Positions 1 to 10,384 of a stretch of 64,000 nt of DNA are shown here, piece after piece. Source of the stretch: Mycosynbacter sp964593465 (lineage in GTDB: Bacteria > Patescibacteriota > Saccharimonadia > Saccharimonadales > Saccharimonadaceae); the NCBI GenBank assembly GCA_964593465.1, contig CAZQJY010000003.1, positions 1-64,000 of the forward strand, in the 5' to 3' direction. The translations under genes and the position numbers were made by a program. Every line of letters starts with the position of its first letter. Positions within the stretch are counted from its first letter, which is position 1. The notes beneath the pieces were generated by a model. That model had not been told where the DNA came from, searched no databases, and saw nothing but the letters and a program-made list of their open reading frames with translations.

Positions 1-1094
1 CCCGCCACGCGCATCGGCATGATGACGTAGAGGAAGGGCTCGTCGATCTTGATCACGCCGGGGCTGCTTTCGTCGATGAGGTCGATGAAGACCTCGTCTT
101 GGTCGAGGTTCCGCAGCGGGGCCATGACGAATTCCGGGTTGAAGGCCACGACGAGGCGGGGACCGCTGTAGCGCACGTCGATGATCTCCTCGGCTTCGCC
201 GATCTCGGGAGAGTTCGCGGTGATCGCGAGGCGATTGTCCTCGAAGGCGAACTTGATCGAGTTCGTCTTCTCGTTGACGAGGAGGCTGACGCGACGCACC
301 GCGCCGAGCAGCACCTCGCGCTCCACGGTGACGCGGTGGTTCGCCTGGCTCGGGATGACCTGGCGGAAGTTGGGATAGTTGCCCTCGATCAGCTTGGTGA
401 TGAGCAGGCTGCCGTTCAGCTCGAAGCTCGCCTGGTTGTCGGAGATGGCGACCTTCAGCTCGCCGGAGGTCTCGAGGAGGCGCTGCAGCTCGTTCACCGC
501 CTTGGTCGGGATGATCACGCCGGTCTCGTTGCCGGCGGGAAACTCGAGATCCTGTTCCACCATGGCGAGGCGGCGCCCGTCCGTCGCGACGAGGGTCAGC
601 AGGCCCTCGCCGATGAGGCAGTTCACGCCGTTGAGGACGTAGCGGGTCTCGTCGGTCGAGATCGCATAGGAGGTCTTGCGCAGGGCGTCGCGGAGGAGCT
701 TCTGGTCGATGGTGAACTCCTTCGCCTCGCCGAACTCGCCGATCACGGGGAACTCGGCGGCGGGCAGGCCGAGGATCTTGAAGAAGCTCGGGCCGCTCCG
801 CACCGTCGCGGTATTGTCGGCGTTCACCTCGAAGTCGATCTCCGTCGAGGGCAGCTCGCGGACGATGCCGGCGAGGCGCCTGGCCGGCAGGGTCGTGGCT
901 CCGGAGGAGGCGACCTTCGCGGGAATGCGCTTGGTGATGGTGACGTCGAGGTCGGTGGTGGAGAGCTCCAGCCCCAGCTCGTCCGCCTGGATCAGCACGT
1001 TCGAAAGGATGGGAAGGGTCGTGCGGGTGCTGACGACGTGCTGGACCTGGTTGAGGGCGTCCTGGAAGACGTCTTTGTCGATCTGGAATTTCAT
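1..1094 (-). CDS. dnaN: DNA polymerase III beta sliding clamp, 3' end cut by window
   Basis: The sliding clamp rings the DNA and tethers polymerase III at the replication fork. The minus frame opens at ATG 1092-1094 with MKFQIDKDVFQDALNQV and reads about 364 residues to the window edge. It ends in VIMPMRVAG, close to the usual family C-terminus (PMR), so only a few residues are missing. Typical clamp blocks are present: the LPILSNVLI segment near the start, LPARRL near residue 60, and a VATDGRRLA segment mid-protein. It lies 54 bases downstream of dnaA, the usual dnaA-dnaN order. The GC-rich codon use matches dnaA and differs sharply from everything after about 6.7 kb. The family call is firm; the Verrucomicrobiota assignment is inferred from composition and neighbours. 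Confidence 0.95.
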   Translation of the reverse strand, partial: MKFQIDKDVFQDALNQVQHVVSTRTTLPILSNVLIQADELGLELSTTDLDVTITKRIPAKVASSGATTLPARRLAGIVRELPSTEIDFEVNADNTATVRSGPSFFKILGLPAAEFPVIGEFGEAKEFTIDQKLLRDALRKTSYAISTDETRYVLNGVNCLIGEGLLTLVATDGRRLAMVEQDLEFPAGNETGVIIPTKAVNELQRLLETSGELKVAISDNQASFELNGSLLITKLIEGNYPNFRQVIPSQANHRVTVEREVLLGAVRRVSLLVNEKTNSIKFAFEDNRLAITANSPEIGEAEEIIDVRYSGPRLVVAFNPEFVMAPLRNLDQDEVFIDLIDESSPGVIKIDEPFLYVIMPMRVA

Positions 1095-1148
1095 CGTTTC
1101 CAAAAGAAAACAGTGTGGACCGGGCACTCCGTCCTGTCCACTGCTTAA

Positions 1149-2687
1149 TCAGTCCGCTTCGGCTTCGCAAGCCTTGGTTCCGTAGCGGAGGCGGCGGTTC
1201 GCAGGCGGGGACGACGGGCGCTTGGCGCGGGGCGACTCCACCGACGAGCCACCGCGGACGAGGCGGCGTTTGATCAACTCGACCGAGCTCTTGAACGCGG
1301 CCGACTCCTCGCTGCGTTTCTTGATTTTCTTCACCGCGTAGATCACGGTTCCGTGGTCCTTGCCGAAGGCCGCCGCGACCTCCACGAGGGAGAGGTCGGT
1401 GAGGCTGCGGACGAGGAACATCGCAACCTGGCGCGCCTCGGCGATGCGGGCGGTGCGCTTCTTGCCGCCGAGCAGGTGCTCGTCGATGTCGTAGTGCTCG
1501 GCTACGGCGCGCTTGATCTCCGCGACGCCGACATTTCGGGTCTCCTCGCCGTCGCAGATGTCGGCGAGAGCCTCGGCGATCTGCTCCGAGGTGATGGGAT
1601 CCTCGCTCATGGTGGAGACCATGGCGACACGGATGAGCGCGCCTTCGAGGGCACGGACATTGCCGCGGACGCGCTCGACGATGCGGTCGATGGTCTCGTC
1701 GCTGACCTGCATGCGCCAGTCGTCGCGCTTGCGGCGAAGGATCGCGGCACGGGTCTCGAGTCCGGGCCGGTGGATCTCGACGGTGAGGCCCCATTGGAAG
1801 CGGGAGACGAGGCGCTCCTCCAGCGCGGTGATTTCCGAGGCGGGGCAGTCGCTGGCCAGCACGATCTGCTTCCGCATGTCGGCGAGGCGGTTGAAGGTGT
1901 GGAAGAACTCCTGCTGCAAGCCCTCCCTGCGGCCGAGAAACTGCACGTCGTCGATGAGGAGCAGGTCGGCCTCGCGGTAGCGCTTGCGGAAGGCGACCAG
2001 CGCATTTTTCTGGATCGCGTCGATGTAGTCGTTGGCGAACTGCTCGGCGGAGACGTAGAGGATCTTCGACTTGGGGCGCTGGCGGAGCGACTCCCAGCCG
2101 ATGGCGTGCAGGAGGTGCGTCTTGCCGAGCCCGCTGGCGGAGTGGAAGAAGAGGGGCTGGTAGGTCTTGCCGGGCTGGTCCGCCACGGCGCGGGAGGCAG
2201 CGCAGGCCAGCTCGCTGTTCTCGCCCGGCACGAAGTTGTCGAAGCGGTAGAGGTCGGACAGGCCGGCGGCCCGTCCACGCTCAAGCAGCTTGCTCTCGCT
2301 GACCTTCTCGACGAGCACCCGGGGGACGACCCGCGTCGCCCCGTCCCGGCTGGAGCCCGTCTCGGCGGATTCCTCCGGCTCCACCCTCGCGGCGGCGGAC
2401 TCGCCCACCTCAAAGCGAATCCGGCCACAACCGCCGAGGTGCTTCTCGAAGGCTGAAATTAAGGATGTTTTAAAATTTTCCTCGACCCAGATGGCGTACA
2501 TCGTTCCCGGAGCCATCAGGACAACTTCCTCGTCGGAGGCGGAGACAAGCTGGAAGCCGGAAAACCAGAGATCGTAGACGGACTCGCCGAGGGAGCTGCG
2601 GAGCTCCTGCGAGATTTTGAGCCAGAGGGGGTTGGATGTAGGGTCGGATAGTGTTATGTCAGGATCGAATGGGGCGTGGTGGTGCAT
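1149..2687 (-). CDS. dnaA: chromosomal replication initiator DnaA
   Basis: DnaA binds origin boxes and opens the duplex for replication start. The 512-residue frame shows all four domains: an N-terminal domain (about 20-90, starting LWLKISQEL), a variable linker (about 95-145), the AAA+ domain with Walker A ASGLGKTH (184-191) and Walker B LLLIDD (242-247), and domain IV with the DnaA-box reader GKDHGTVIYAVKKI (about 442-455). Length is slightly above the usual 440-480 because of the linker and a basic Ser/Pro-rich tail. It precedes dnaN on the same strand, so replication initiation genes are clustered. High GC sets it apart from the Saccharibacteria part of the window. Confidence 0.97.
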   Translation of the reverse strand: MHHHAPFDPDITLSDPTSNPLWLKISQELRSSLGESVYDLWFSGFQLVSASDEEVVLMAPGTMYAIWVEENFKTSLISAFEKHLGGCGRIRFEVGESAAARVEPEESAETGSSRDGATRVVPRVLVEKVSESKLLERGRAAGLSDLYRFDNFVPGENSELACAASRAVADQPGKTYQPLFFHSASGLGKTHLLHAIGWESLRQRPKSKILYVSAEQFANDYIDAIQKNALVAFRKRYREADLLLIDDVQFLGRREGLQQEFFHTFNRLADMRKQIVLASDCPASEITALEERLVSRFQWGLTVEIHRPGLETRAAILRRKRDDWRMQVSDETIDRIVERVRGNVRALEGALIRVAMVSTMSEDPITSEQIAEALADICDGEETRNVGVAEIKRAVAEHYDIDEHLLGGKKRTARIAEARQVAMFLVRSLTDLSLVEVAAAFGKDHGTVIYAVKKIKKRSEESAAFKSSVELIKRRLVRGGSSVESPRAKRPSSPPANRRLRYGTKACEAEAD

Positions 2688-3115
2688 TCTCGGAACGGCG
2701 GTGGCGGATTCGGGGTCTGTGGGTGCGGTGGAAAGCGCTCCGGGCGACGGATGACCCGGTTTCGGTGAGGGCTAACTTGTTTTGATTGAACATGTTGGGT
2801 CTCATCCGATCAAGGCGCGGCTGCACGCTCGGGGGCGGCAGGAAGTGCGGTCCGCACGCTGGCCGTCGCGACGGGCACCGTTCTCTCCGGAGGCGTCTTG
2901 CGCCTGCGGTCGGTTTCAGTGCGGTTCGTCGCGGGCGGTGGCACGCGCGGGTCTCCACCGTGGCATTCCCGTTTGGCGGAGACAACTCGAAAGTGTCGTT
3001 TCAGCCATCTTTTTGAAGCCACCCCGGACGGATTCCCACAAGTGGAACGCTTCGATTCCAATGAATCGAATTTTGAGAAATTTTTCAATTAAGGCTTCTT
3101 GAATGTAAAAAATCA
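2688..3115. other. intergenic region upstream of dnaA, possible origin side
   Basis: This 428-base stretch lies between dnaA and the symporter gene. Its dnaA-proximal half is GC-rich, while the distal end (about 3040-3115) is AT-rich and contains the near-palindrome ATTCCAATGAATCGAAT. An origin could sit here because many bacteria place oriC next to dnaA. I found no run of clear TTATCCACA-type DnaA boxes; the nearest is a weak TTCCCACAA at about 3032. No gene or terminator is evident. Confidence 0.35.
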
Positions 3116-4705
3116 TCAAGCGCGTTTTCTCCGAAAATCCCAGCCGCAGAGCAGCGTCAGCAGGGTGGTTAGCGGCCAGACCCACGGCGAGGTGAAGAGC
3201 GATCCCACCAGTTCCAGCCGTCCCGACTCAAGTTCGGCATGGACCGAGGCGAGCGTTCCCCCGATGACGTCGTTCCTCTCGAGGATGGCCAGCGCCTGTC
3301 TCGAAAAGGCCACCAGCAGCATCGAGAGCGCCGTGCCGAGGACGAGACCCCCGGTGAGGGCGCGTCCCGCGAGCGCTGCTAGGAAGACCGCGAGAAGTGG
3401 GCCGGCCGTGTAGACCGGGACGCTGAAGATCAGGGTGCGGGGATCTGCCCCGAACACTTGGAACAAATTGAACAAGGCGAAGGGAGCATATCCCAAAGTC
3501 GCTCCAAAAAACACGACTTTTGCGCGCGGCATGGTCACCCCGGTCGATAAAAGCTTGGAGGATTTGCGATCCGTATGGATCTGGCTGACCGCGACGAGAA
3601 AGGAGTCGAAGCCGGAAACGGCGACCGCGATGATCCCTGCGAGCATCAGCCCTCGCAACGCCTCGGGGATTTCGGTGACGATCCAGACGGGAAAGGCGAG
3701 AGAGAGCTCGCCCGGTGCTCCGCCGGACCATTTCAGCGCTTTCAGAATGGCCGGATCGGTCGGAGGATCGAGCTGGTAGAACACGAAGATCGCGAGTCCG
3801 ACGAGCATCATCAGCAGGACGACGAGCTGGCCCACGGCGCTCCACAGGATCGCCTTGCGGGCCTCGCGCGGCCCCCGGCAGCAGAGGAGCGGCTGCGCGT
3901 GGGCTTGATCGGCACTCAGCAGGGAGATGTGGAGGAACGGCACGGCGAAGAGGGAAACCCAGAACGTGAACTCCAACGCAGGATCGGCGCGGAAGTCGAA
4001 CCACTTCAGCTTGTCGACGACACTGCCGTCGAAGCGCTCCGCCGAGCGGGCGGTTTCGTGGAGCGTGGTCCAGCCGTCGGCAAAACCGCCCACCATCCAG
4101 AGCAGGGCACAGAGACCGGCGGCGCAGACGAGGAGGAGGTTCGCCAAGTCGGTCCACGCGACCGAACGGATTCCGCCGGGCAGGGCCCAGAGCACGGCGA
4201 AGGCGGCGATGAGAAACAGGCACCAGCCGAGAGGCAGCGGCGTGACGAGGTGCAGGGGGACCGCCGCGAGGAGAAGACGCCCCGAATGCGCGAACAGGCC
4301 ACCGAATAGGAACAGGCCCGCCGCGAGCTCCTTCGCCCCTTGCCCCAGCCGGCTCCCGACGAAGTCGTAGGGGCTGAGGTGGTCCCCGTCGTAGAAGCGC
4401 TTCACGAAGAAACCCGCCACGACGACGCGGGCGAGGATGGCTCCGGCCACCCATTGCAGGCGGGTGAGATCCCCTTCCCAGGCCATCATCGCGCCTGGCA
4501 GGATCAGGAAGGCGACCGCGCCGATCTCGGTGACGGCGATGGAGGCGGCGGCGACCGGCCAAGGCAGGCTCCGCCCCGCGAGGAAGAAGTCCCGGCGGCC
4601 CTCCTGCCGTCCCTTCACGCACCAGGCGAGCAAGGTGACGAGCCCCAGATAGGCCGCGACAACAGCCCAGTCGGGCGGGGTGAGGAAGGAGGAGAGGTCG
4701 TCCAT
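3116..4705 (-). CDS. sodium:solute symporter (SSS family)
   Basis: A 529-residue, very hydrophobic protein with about 13 predicted membrane segments, expected to couple uptake of a solute to sodium entry. The family is recognised from YLGLVTLLAWCVKGR followed by RDFFLAGRSLPW near the N-terminus, and from the signature GGIRSVAWTDLANLL near residue 175. The length is normal for the family. The start ATG at 4703-4705 lies 28 bases before the assembly gap, so promoter and upstream context are lost. The substrate (sugar, nucleoside, proline or other) cannot be told from sequence alone. Composition is GC-rich, like dnaA. Confidence 0.88.
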   Translation of the reverse strand: MDDLSSFLTPPDWAVVAAYLGLVTLLAWCVKGRQEGRRDFFLAGRSLPWPVAAASIAVTEIGAVAFLILPGAMMAWEGDLTRLQWVAGAILARVVVAGFFVKRFYDGDHLSPYDFVGSRLGQGAKELAAGLFLFGGLFAHSGRLLLAAVPLHLVTPLPLGWCLFLIAAFAVLWALPGGIRSVAWTDLANLLLVCAAGLCALLWMVGGFADGWTTLHETARSAERFDGSVVDKLKWFDFRADPALEFTFWVSLFAVPFLHISLLSADQAHAQPLLCCRGPREARKAILWSAVGQLVVLLMMLVGLAIFVFYQLDPPTDPAILKALKWSGGAPGELSLAFPVWIVTEIPEALRGLMLAGIIAVAVSGFDSFLVAVSQIHTDRKSSKLLSTGVTMPRAKVVFFGATLGYAPFALFNLFQVFGADPRTLIFSVPVYTAGPLLAVFLAALAGRALTGGLVLGTALSMLLVAFSRQALAILERNDVIGGTLASVHAELESGRLELVGSLFTSPWVWPLTTLLTLLCGWDFRRKRA

Positions 4706-4733
4706 GGATCGGGCGGCGACACCCTACATGAAC

Positions 4734-4743
4734 NNNNNNNNNN
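4734..4743. other. assembly gap (10 N)
   Basis: Ten N bases join two contigs. Both flanks end in nearly the same 12-mer (CCCTACATGAAC to the left, CCATACATGAAC to the right), which suggests that the scaffolder joined ends sharing a repeat or an unresolved overlap. The true distance and adjacency are unknown. Confidence 0.99.
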
Positions 4744-5132
4744 CCATACATGAACCCTCCCCCTCGTGGAGCGGAAAAAGCGAGGTGGTCTCTTCGCTGG
4801 GCAAGAGGGCGAGGGTTCAATCTCAGTGGGTCGGATTCCCCGCTGCTTGCAGCGATCGGATTATTTCGCGGATCGATCCTTCGGTCTGCGCCGGGCCAAT
4901 ACCCCGTGGCTTGCCGCGGGGATGCTTTATTCCAGCAGAAATGATGGCTGAGAGTATGCGTACCATCGCTGTCGCCGCGTCCATTGGATGCGGGGTGGGT
5001 GTTCCTTCGACGTTCGACCGAGGCCAATGGCCTCGGCTACAGGTTCCGCGTCCGAAGAACGCGCCAGCACTGTGGCCGCGTCCATCGGGCGCGGGGGCGA
5101 ACGTCCTTGTGACGCGACGCCTTCCGGCTCCC
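4744..5132. repeat. intergenic cluster of short palindromes (REP-like)
   Basis: The gene-free stretch downstream of atpC holds at least four GC-rich stem-loops. One is at 4902-4921 (CCCCGTGGC with GCCGCGGGG), one at 4975-4993 (CCGCGTCCA with TGGATGCGG), one at 5018-5036 (CCGAGGCC, AAT, GGCCTCGG), and one at 5076-5094 (CCGCGTCC with GGGCGCGG). The second and fourth begin with the same GCCGCGTCCAT and share about 20 bases, so they look like two copies of one element. No open frame here looks like a gene. Terminator function for atpC is possible for one stem, but no T-run follows any of them. Confidence 0.6.
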
Positions 5133-5540
5133 TCAGAGCCGCCGCCGACGGCGCTTGATGTGGAGCTGCGCGAGCGACTTCTGCAGGGCGAGCTGGGCGG
5201 CGGCGGTATCCTCGGGCAGGCCCTTTTCGGCCATGGCCTTCTTCGCGCTCTCGATGGCCTTCTCCACGGCCGATTCGTCGATCTCGTCCTCGCCGAGGGC
5301 CATGTCCGTGAGGACGGAGACGCGGTCGTTGGAGACTTCGACGATGCCGGTTCCGATGGCGAGGGCGTTCTCCTGGCCGTTCTTGAGATAGCGGAGCTCG
5401 CCGGGCTGGAGCGTCGAGACGATGGGCGCGTGGGAAGGAAGGATTCCCATCTCGCCCTCTGCACCGGGCACGACGACGCTGTCGATCTCGTCGGAGAAGG
5501 CAAGCTTTTCGGGAGTCACGATCTCAAGTCGCATCGCCAT
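5133..5540 (-). CDS. atpC: F1F0 ATP synthase epsilon subunit
   Basis: Epsilon is the small F1 stalk subunit that links the gamma rotor to the c-ring and can inhibit ATP hydrolysis. The 135-residue frame starts MAMRLEIVTPEKLAF and shows the family segments VVPGAEGEMGILPSHAPIVS and GIVEVSNDRVSVLTDMA, followed by a C-terminal helical part rich in Ala, Glu and Lys. It lies 41 bases downstream of the atpD stop on the same strand, as expected for the end of an atp operon. The GC-rich composition matches the Verrucomicrobiota-like part. It therefore belongs to the organism of the atpD C-terminus, not to the atpG/A/H/F/E/B genes beyond 7 kb. Confidence 0.94.
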   Translation of the reverse strand: MAMRLEIVTPEKLAFSDEIDSVVVPGAEGEMGILPSHAPIVSTLQPGELRYLKNGQENALAIGTGIVEVSNDRVSVLTDMALGEDEIDESAVEKAIESAKKAMAEKGLPEDTAAAQLALQKSLAQLHIKRRRRRL

Positions 5541-5581
5541 AGGGGGTCACGGTTCGGAGGCCACGGGTCACGGGGAGAAGA

Positions 5582-6997
<1,416 letters not shown>

Positions 6998-7009
6998 AAT
7001 CTCCTTCTC

Positions 7010-7882
7010 TTAATCATTCAGGGCTTCCACACCGCCGCTTATTTCTGCTAGTTCTTGGGTAATTGCTGCCTGTCGGGCTTTGTTCATCGCGAGCGTCAGA
7101 TCATCAATCAAATCTGTCGCGTTGTCGGTGGCATTCTTCATGGCCATCATACGCATGATGTACTCGCTGGCGCGGGCGGTGAGCAGCGCGTGATACACCT
7201 GTGACTCGATCAGCCGGTAGGTGACAGCCTGTAGCACTTCTTCTTCGCTCGGCTCAAACACCGCTTCGCGCACGTCGTCGCTTACCTCGACCGACTCATA
7301 GCCCGCAGGCAAGATACGCTGCATACGAGCCTCTTGGCGAACTGTCGAGAGATATTCGGTAAACACCACGTCAACGGCATCGACGTCGCCCGTTTCAAAC
7401 TTGGCGATTGCCATATCGACAATCGCACGTAGTTGCGAACCGGATGGATCATCCGGTAGGTCCTGATATGCCGCCGCAACTTCTGTATCGCGCAGCTTAG
7501 ACACGAAGCGATTCGCACGGCGACCGATGGCGATTGTCTGATTGTCTGTACCCTCACTGTCGTCGGCGATGAGCTGTTTAGCGTAGAGCTTGAGCACATT
7601 GGCATCGTACGCTCCAGCCAAGCCTTTATCTGTCGCGATGACGATAAGCAGGCGAGATTTCACTTGGGCACGTTTTTCGTACAGTGGGTGATTATCCGTC
7701 ACACCCTGACTGGCCAAGTGTGTCAAAATCTCGTTGGCCGCACGAGTGTACGGTGCAGATGCTTCTTCAGCTTCTTGAGCCTTTCGCATCTTGCTCGCTG
7801 CTACCAATTGCATAGCTTTGGTAATCTGCTTGGTCGATTTGACCGAGCGGATACGCGTTTTGAGAGCGCGTGTATTCGACAC
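7010..7882 (-). CDS. atpG: F1 ATP synthase gamma subunit
   Basis: Gamma is the rotor shaft turning inside the alpha3beta3 head. The 290-residue frame starts MSNTRALKTRIRSVKSTKQITKAMQLVAASKMRKAQ, as gamma subunits do. Near the C-terminus it has SEYIMRMMAMKNATDNATDL and MNKARQAAITQELAEI, the paired terminal helices. Only three bases separate its start from the atpA stop, so the two are co-transcribed. Composition is about 50% GC, the first complete gene of the Saccharibacteria part. Length is normal. Confidence 0.96.
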   Translation of the reverse strand: MSNTRALKTRIRSVKSTKQITKAMQLVAASKMRKAQEAEEASAPYTRAANEILTHLASQGVTDNHPLYEKRAQVKSRLLIVIATDKGLAGAYDANVLKLYAKQLIADDSEGTDNQTIAIGRRANRFVSKLRDTEVAAAYQDLPDDPSGSQLRAIVDMAIAKFETGDVDAVDVVFTEYLSTVRQEARMQRILPAGYESVEVSDDVREAVFEPSEEEVLQAVTYRLIESQVYHALLTARASEYIMRMMAMKNATDNATDLIDDLTLAMNKARQAAITQELAEISGGVEALND

Positions 7883-7885
7883 GAT

Positions 7886-9424
7886 TTACTCCTCAAAACC
7901 TTTCGCCACAGACCCAGCAGTCTTGAGAATTAGCTTGGCATACTTGTTGTCGCCAGCAATCTTCTCGTCACCCTTGGTGAGTTCCTGCATGTCTTTTTTG
8001 TGGTCTGTCCAGAGGCGAGTGAGGAGGGCTTGCTGTGCGTCTTTGATCTTAGGCACAGGTACTTTGTCAAACGCACCTTCGGATACCGCATAGATACTGG
8101 CAACCTGCTCCCAGACGCTGGCGGGCTGGTATTGATGCTGCTTGAGCAGCTCCGTCAGGCGCTGACCTTTTTCAATCTGATTCTTCGTTGCTTCGTCGAG
8201 GTCGCTACCAAACTGGGCAAAGCTGGCAAGTTCGCGGAACTGGCTGAGGCCAAGTTTGAGATGTGAGCCAACGGATTTGACGGCTTTTGTCTGGGCATCG
8301 CCACCCACACGAGACACCGAGAGACCTGCCGAGATAGCTGGGCGGATACCTTGGTTGAACAAGTCCGTTTCGAGGAAGATTTGGCCGTCGGTGATAGAAA
8401 TCACGTTGGTCGGTACGTAGGCTGAGATGTCACCAGCCTGTGTCTCAATGATAGGCAGGGCAGTAAGTGAACCTGCGCCAAGTTCGTCGGTCAACTTCGC
8501 TGAACGTTCAAGGAGACGCGAGTGCAGATAGAATACGTCACCCGGAAACGCCTCGCGTCCTGGTGGGCGGCGGAGGAGGAGTGACATTTGGCGATATGCG
8601 ACGGCATGCTTAGTGAGGTCATCGTAGATAATCAGCGCGTGCTCGCCGTTGTCGCGGAAATATTCGCCCATGGCAGTTGCAGAGTACGGAGCCAAGTAAA
8701 GGAGCGATGCGGGATCGGATGGACCCGTTGCGACAATGATGGTCTGATCCATCACGCCTTCTTCTTTGAGACGTTCGACAAGTCGAGCAATCTTAGACAA
8801 TTTCTGGCCAATCGCCACATAGACATTGATCACGCCAGTCTTTTGGCGACCTTGGTTGATCATGGTGTCGATGGCAATCGCTGTCTTACCCGTCTGGCGG
8901 TCGCCGATAATAAGCTCACGCTGGCCACGACCGATAGGGAACATGGCGTCGATGCTCATAATACCTGTCATCATTGGCTCGTGGACGTGCTTACGGCCAA
9001 TCACACCAATCGCTTCGCGCTCCACAAGACCGCGCTGCTTGGTCTTGATAGCAGGGCCGCCATCGAGCGGATTACCGAGTGGGTCAACCACGCGGCCAAG
9101 TAGCTCTGGACCAACAGGCACGTCGAGGACAGTACCTTTAAGGGTTACTTTTGCGCCCGCTTGCACTGATTCGTCGCTACCAAGTAGCACGGCGCCAATT
9201 TCATCTTCGTTGAGGTTGAGCGCAAAGGCTTCGACGGTCTCGCCGTTTACTCCTTCGATAAGTAGCACTTCGCTGTAGCCAGCCGAGCGCAACCCATGCA
9301 CCCATGCCACACCATCGCCCACGCGAGTCACGATACCGACGGTTTCGAGGTCACCGGAGACATCGAGTTTGGCAATCGCATCGCGGAGGTCTTGGGACAG
9401 TTCTGTCACTGATAATTCTGCCAT
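7886..9424 (-). CDS. atpA: F1 ATP synthase alpha subunit
   Basis: Alpha forms the F1 hexamer with beta and holds the non-catalytic nucleotide sites. The 512-residue frame has the family order: beta-barrel start (GDLETVGIVTRVGDGVAWVHGL), P-loop GDRQTGKTAIA (about 169-179), IYDDLTKHAVAYRQ, LLLRRPPGREAFPGDVFYLHSRLLER, and the signature PAISAGLSVSRVGGDAQ (about 363-379). It sits between atpH and atpG with gaps of 8 and 3 bases. The start ATG 9422-9424 is preceded by AAGGAGAAT on the coding strand, a good ribosome site. Nothing is missing. Confidence 0.97.
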   Translation of the reverse strand: MAELSVTELSQDLRDAIAKLDVSGDLETVGIVTRVGDGVAWVHGLRSAGYSEVLLIEGVNGETVEAFALNLNEDEIGAVLLGSDESVQAGAKVTLKGTVLDVPVGPELLGRVVDPLGNPLDGGPAIKTKQRGLVEREAIGVIGRKHVHEPMMTGIMSIDAMFPIGRGQRELIIGDRQTGKTAIAIDTMINQGRQKTGVINVYVAIGQKLSKIARLVERLKEEGVMDQTIIVATGPSDPASLLYLAPYSATAMGEYFRDNGEHALIIYDDLTKHAVAYRQMSLLLRRPPGREAFPGDVFYLHSRLLERSAKLTDELGAGSLTALPIIETQAGDISAYVPTNVISITDGQIFLETDLFNQGIRPAISAGLSVSRVGGDAQTKAVKSVGSHLKLGLSQFRELASFAQFGSDLDEATKNQIEKGQRLTELLKQHQYQPASVWEQVASIYAVSEGAFDKVPVPKIKDAQQALLTRLWTDHKKDMQELTKGDEKIAGDNKYAKLILKTAGSVAKGFEE

Positions 9425-9432
9425 AATTCTCC

Positions 9433-9816
9433 TTATATCTTGCTTGCTTTTAATTTGTTCAGTCGTGCGCGGAGCGTCGTATCAAGCTGCTCGTCCGCAG
9501 TATTGACACGCACGCCGCCGAGCAAATCGGCGTCGATCTCTGTGCGGAGTTCTATACGCTTAGCACCACGAGCGACAGCTAGGAACTTTTCGATAGCCGT
9601 ACGTGCATCGGCACTGAGTTCATGCGCACTGGCGACATCTGCCACGATAACACCACGGGCAGCCAAGGCCGACTCAGTATCGCGCACAATAAGCTCGGCT
9701 TCGCTGGTGCGACGCTCTTCTACCAGATACGCCGCTACTTGGTCGGTGATATCGCGCCCTGCGATGAGCTCATTTGCCCATACAGCAGCAATCTTACGAC
9801 GACTGAGTTTTGCCAT
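9433..9816 (-). CDS. atpH: F1F0 ATP synthase delta subunit, short form
   Basis: Delta ties the top of F1 to the peripheral b stalk. The frame is 127 residues, against about 175-180 in most bacteria. The C-terminal half carries the clearest family signal: RIELRTEIDADLLGGVRV followed by QLDTTLRARLNKLK. The N-terminal helical domain that binds alpha seems reduced. Gene order (after atpF, before atpA, with a few bases between) supports the call. Either the gene is a genuinely compact delta or the N-terminal domain is highly diverged; no frameshift is needed to explain it. Confidence 0.85.
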   Translation of the reverse strand: MAKLSRRKIAAVWANELIAGRDITDQVAAYLVEERRTSEAELIVRDTESALAARGVIVADVASAHELSADARTAIEKFLAVARGAKRIELRTEIDADLLGGVRVNTADEQLDTTLRARLNKLKASKI

Positions 9817-9819
9817 GAC

Positions 9820-10371
9820 CTATTTGGCCTCCTTGACAGCAGACTCAACAATCTTGCGGTCGAGCTTGGCGTCGGCCACGCCTGCCAGTACTTTTTCTGT
9901 AGCCTGCGCGACAAGTTCGATAGTATCGTTATGGAGCGCTTTGCGTGCTGCTACGATATCCTTTTCGAGCTGTTCATGCGCGTCTTTGACGATTTTATCA
10001 GCGCGAGATTTAGCCTTGGCATCGCTCGCTTCAAGCATAGCCGTGGCTTCGTCTTTGGCAGTTGTCACAATCTCTTTGGCTTCTTTGCGAGCCTCTTTGA
10101 GCAATGCCTCGATGCCGTCCTGTGCAGCTTCGGCATTCTTCTCAGCTGCCTCTGCCGCTTTAACGCTCGCTTCAATCTTTTGCTCGCGCTCATCGATGAT
10201 GCGCATGAAAACTGGGTAGACAAATTTACCCAACAGCCATACGAGCAGCAAAAATGCGACAATTTGCAGACCAAGCAACGTCCAGTCGATACCAAGCGCA
10301 CCCAAGATACCGCCGTCTGTGGAGGCGGCTTTGGCAGAAGCGATTATAGTTAGTGGTGCAAAATATTCCAT
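9820..10371 (-). CDS. atpF: F0 ATP synthase b subunit
   Basis: The b subunit forms the peripheral stator stalk. The 183-residue frame has one membrane segment (about residues 28-48, WTLLGLQIVAFLLLVWLLGKFVYPVF), then a long charged, Ala/Glu/Lys-rich coiled coil to the C-terminus. The segment just after the membrane helix (IIDEREQKIEASVKAAEAAE) is typical. A short N-terminal extension precedes the membrane helix. It lies between atpE and atpH, three bases from the atpH start. Length is near the family norm. Confidence 0.93.
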   Translation of the reverse strand: MEYFAPLTIIASAKAASTDGGILGALGIDWTLLGLQIVAFLLLVWLLGKFVYPVFMRIIDEREQKIEASVKAAEAAEKNAEAAQDGIEALLKEARKEAKEIVTTAKDEATAMLEASDAKAKSRADKIVKDAHEQLEKDIVAARKALHNDTIELVAQATEKVLAGVADAKLDRKIVESAVKEAK

Positions 10372-10384
10372 TGTTGCCTCTGGA

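Noticed and set aside
2688..3115. A DnaA-box cluster defining oriC
   Set aside because: Only one weak 9-mer match (TTCCCACAA) was found, so an origin is possible but not supported.
3228..5027. A 599-residue minus-strand open frame across the N gap
   Set aside because: It contains unknown residues from the gap and is rich in Arg, Pro and Ala. It is the shadow of the symporter gene in another frame.
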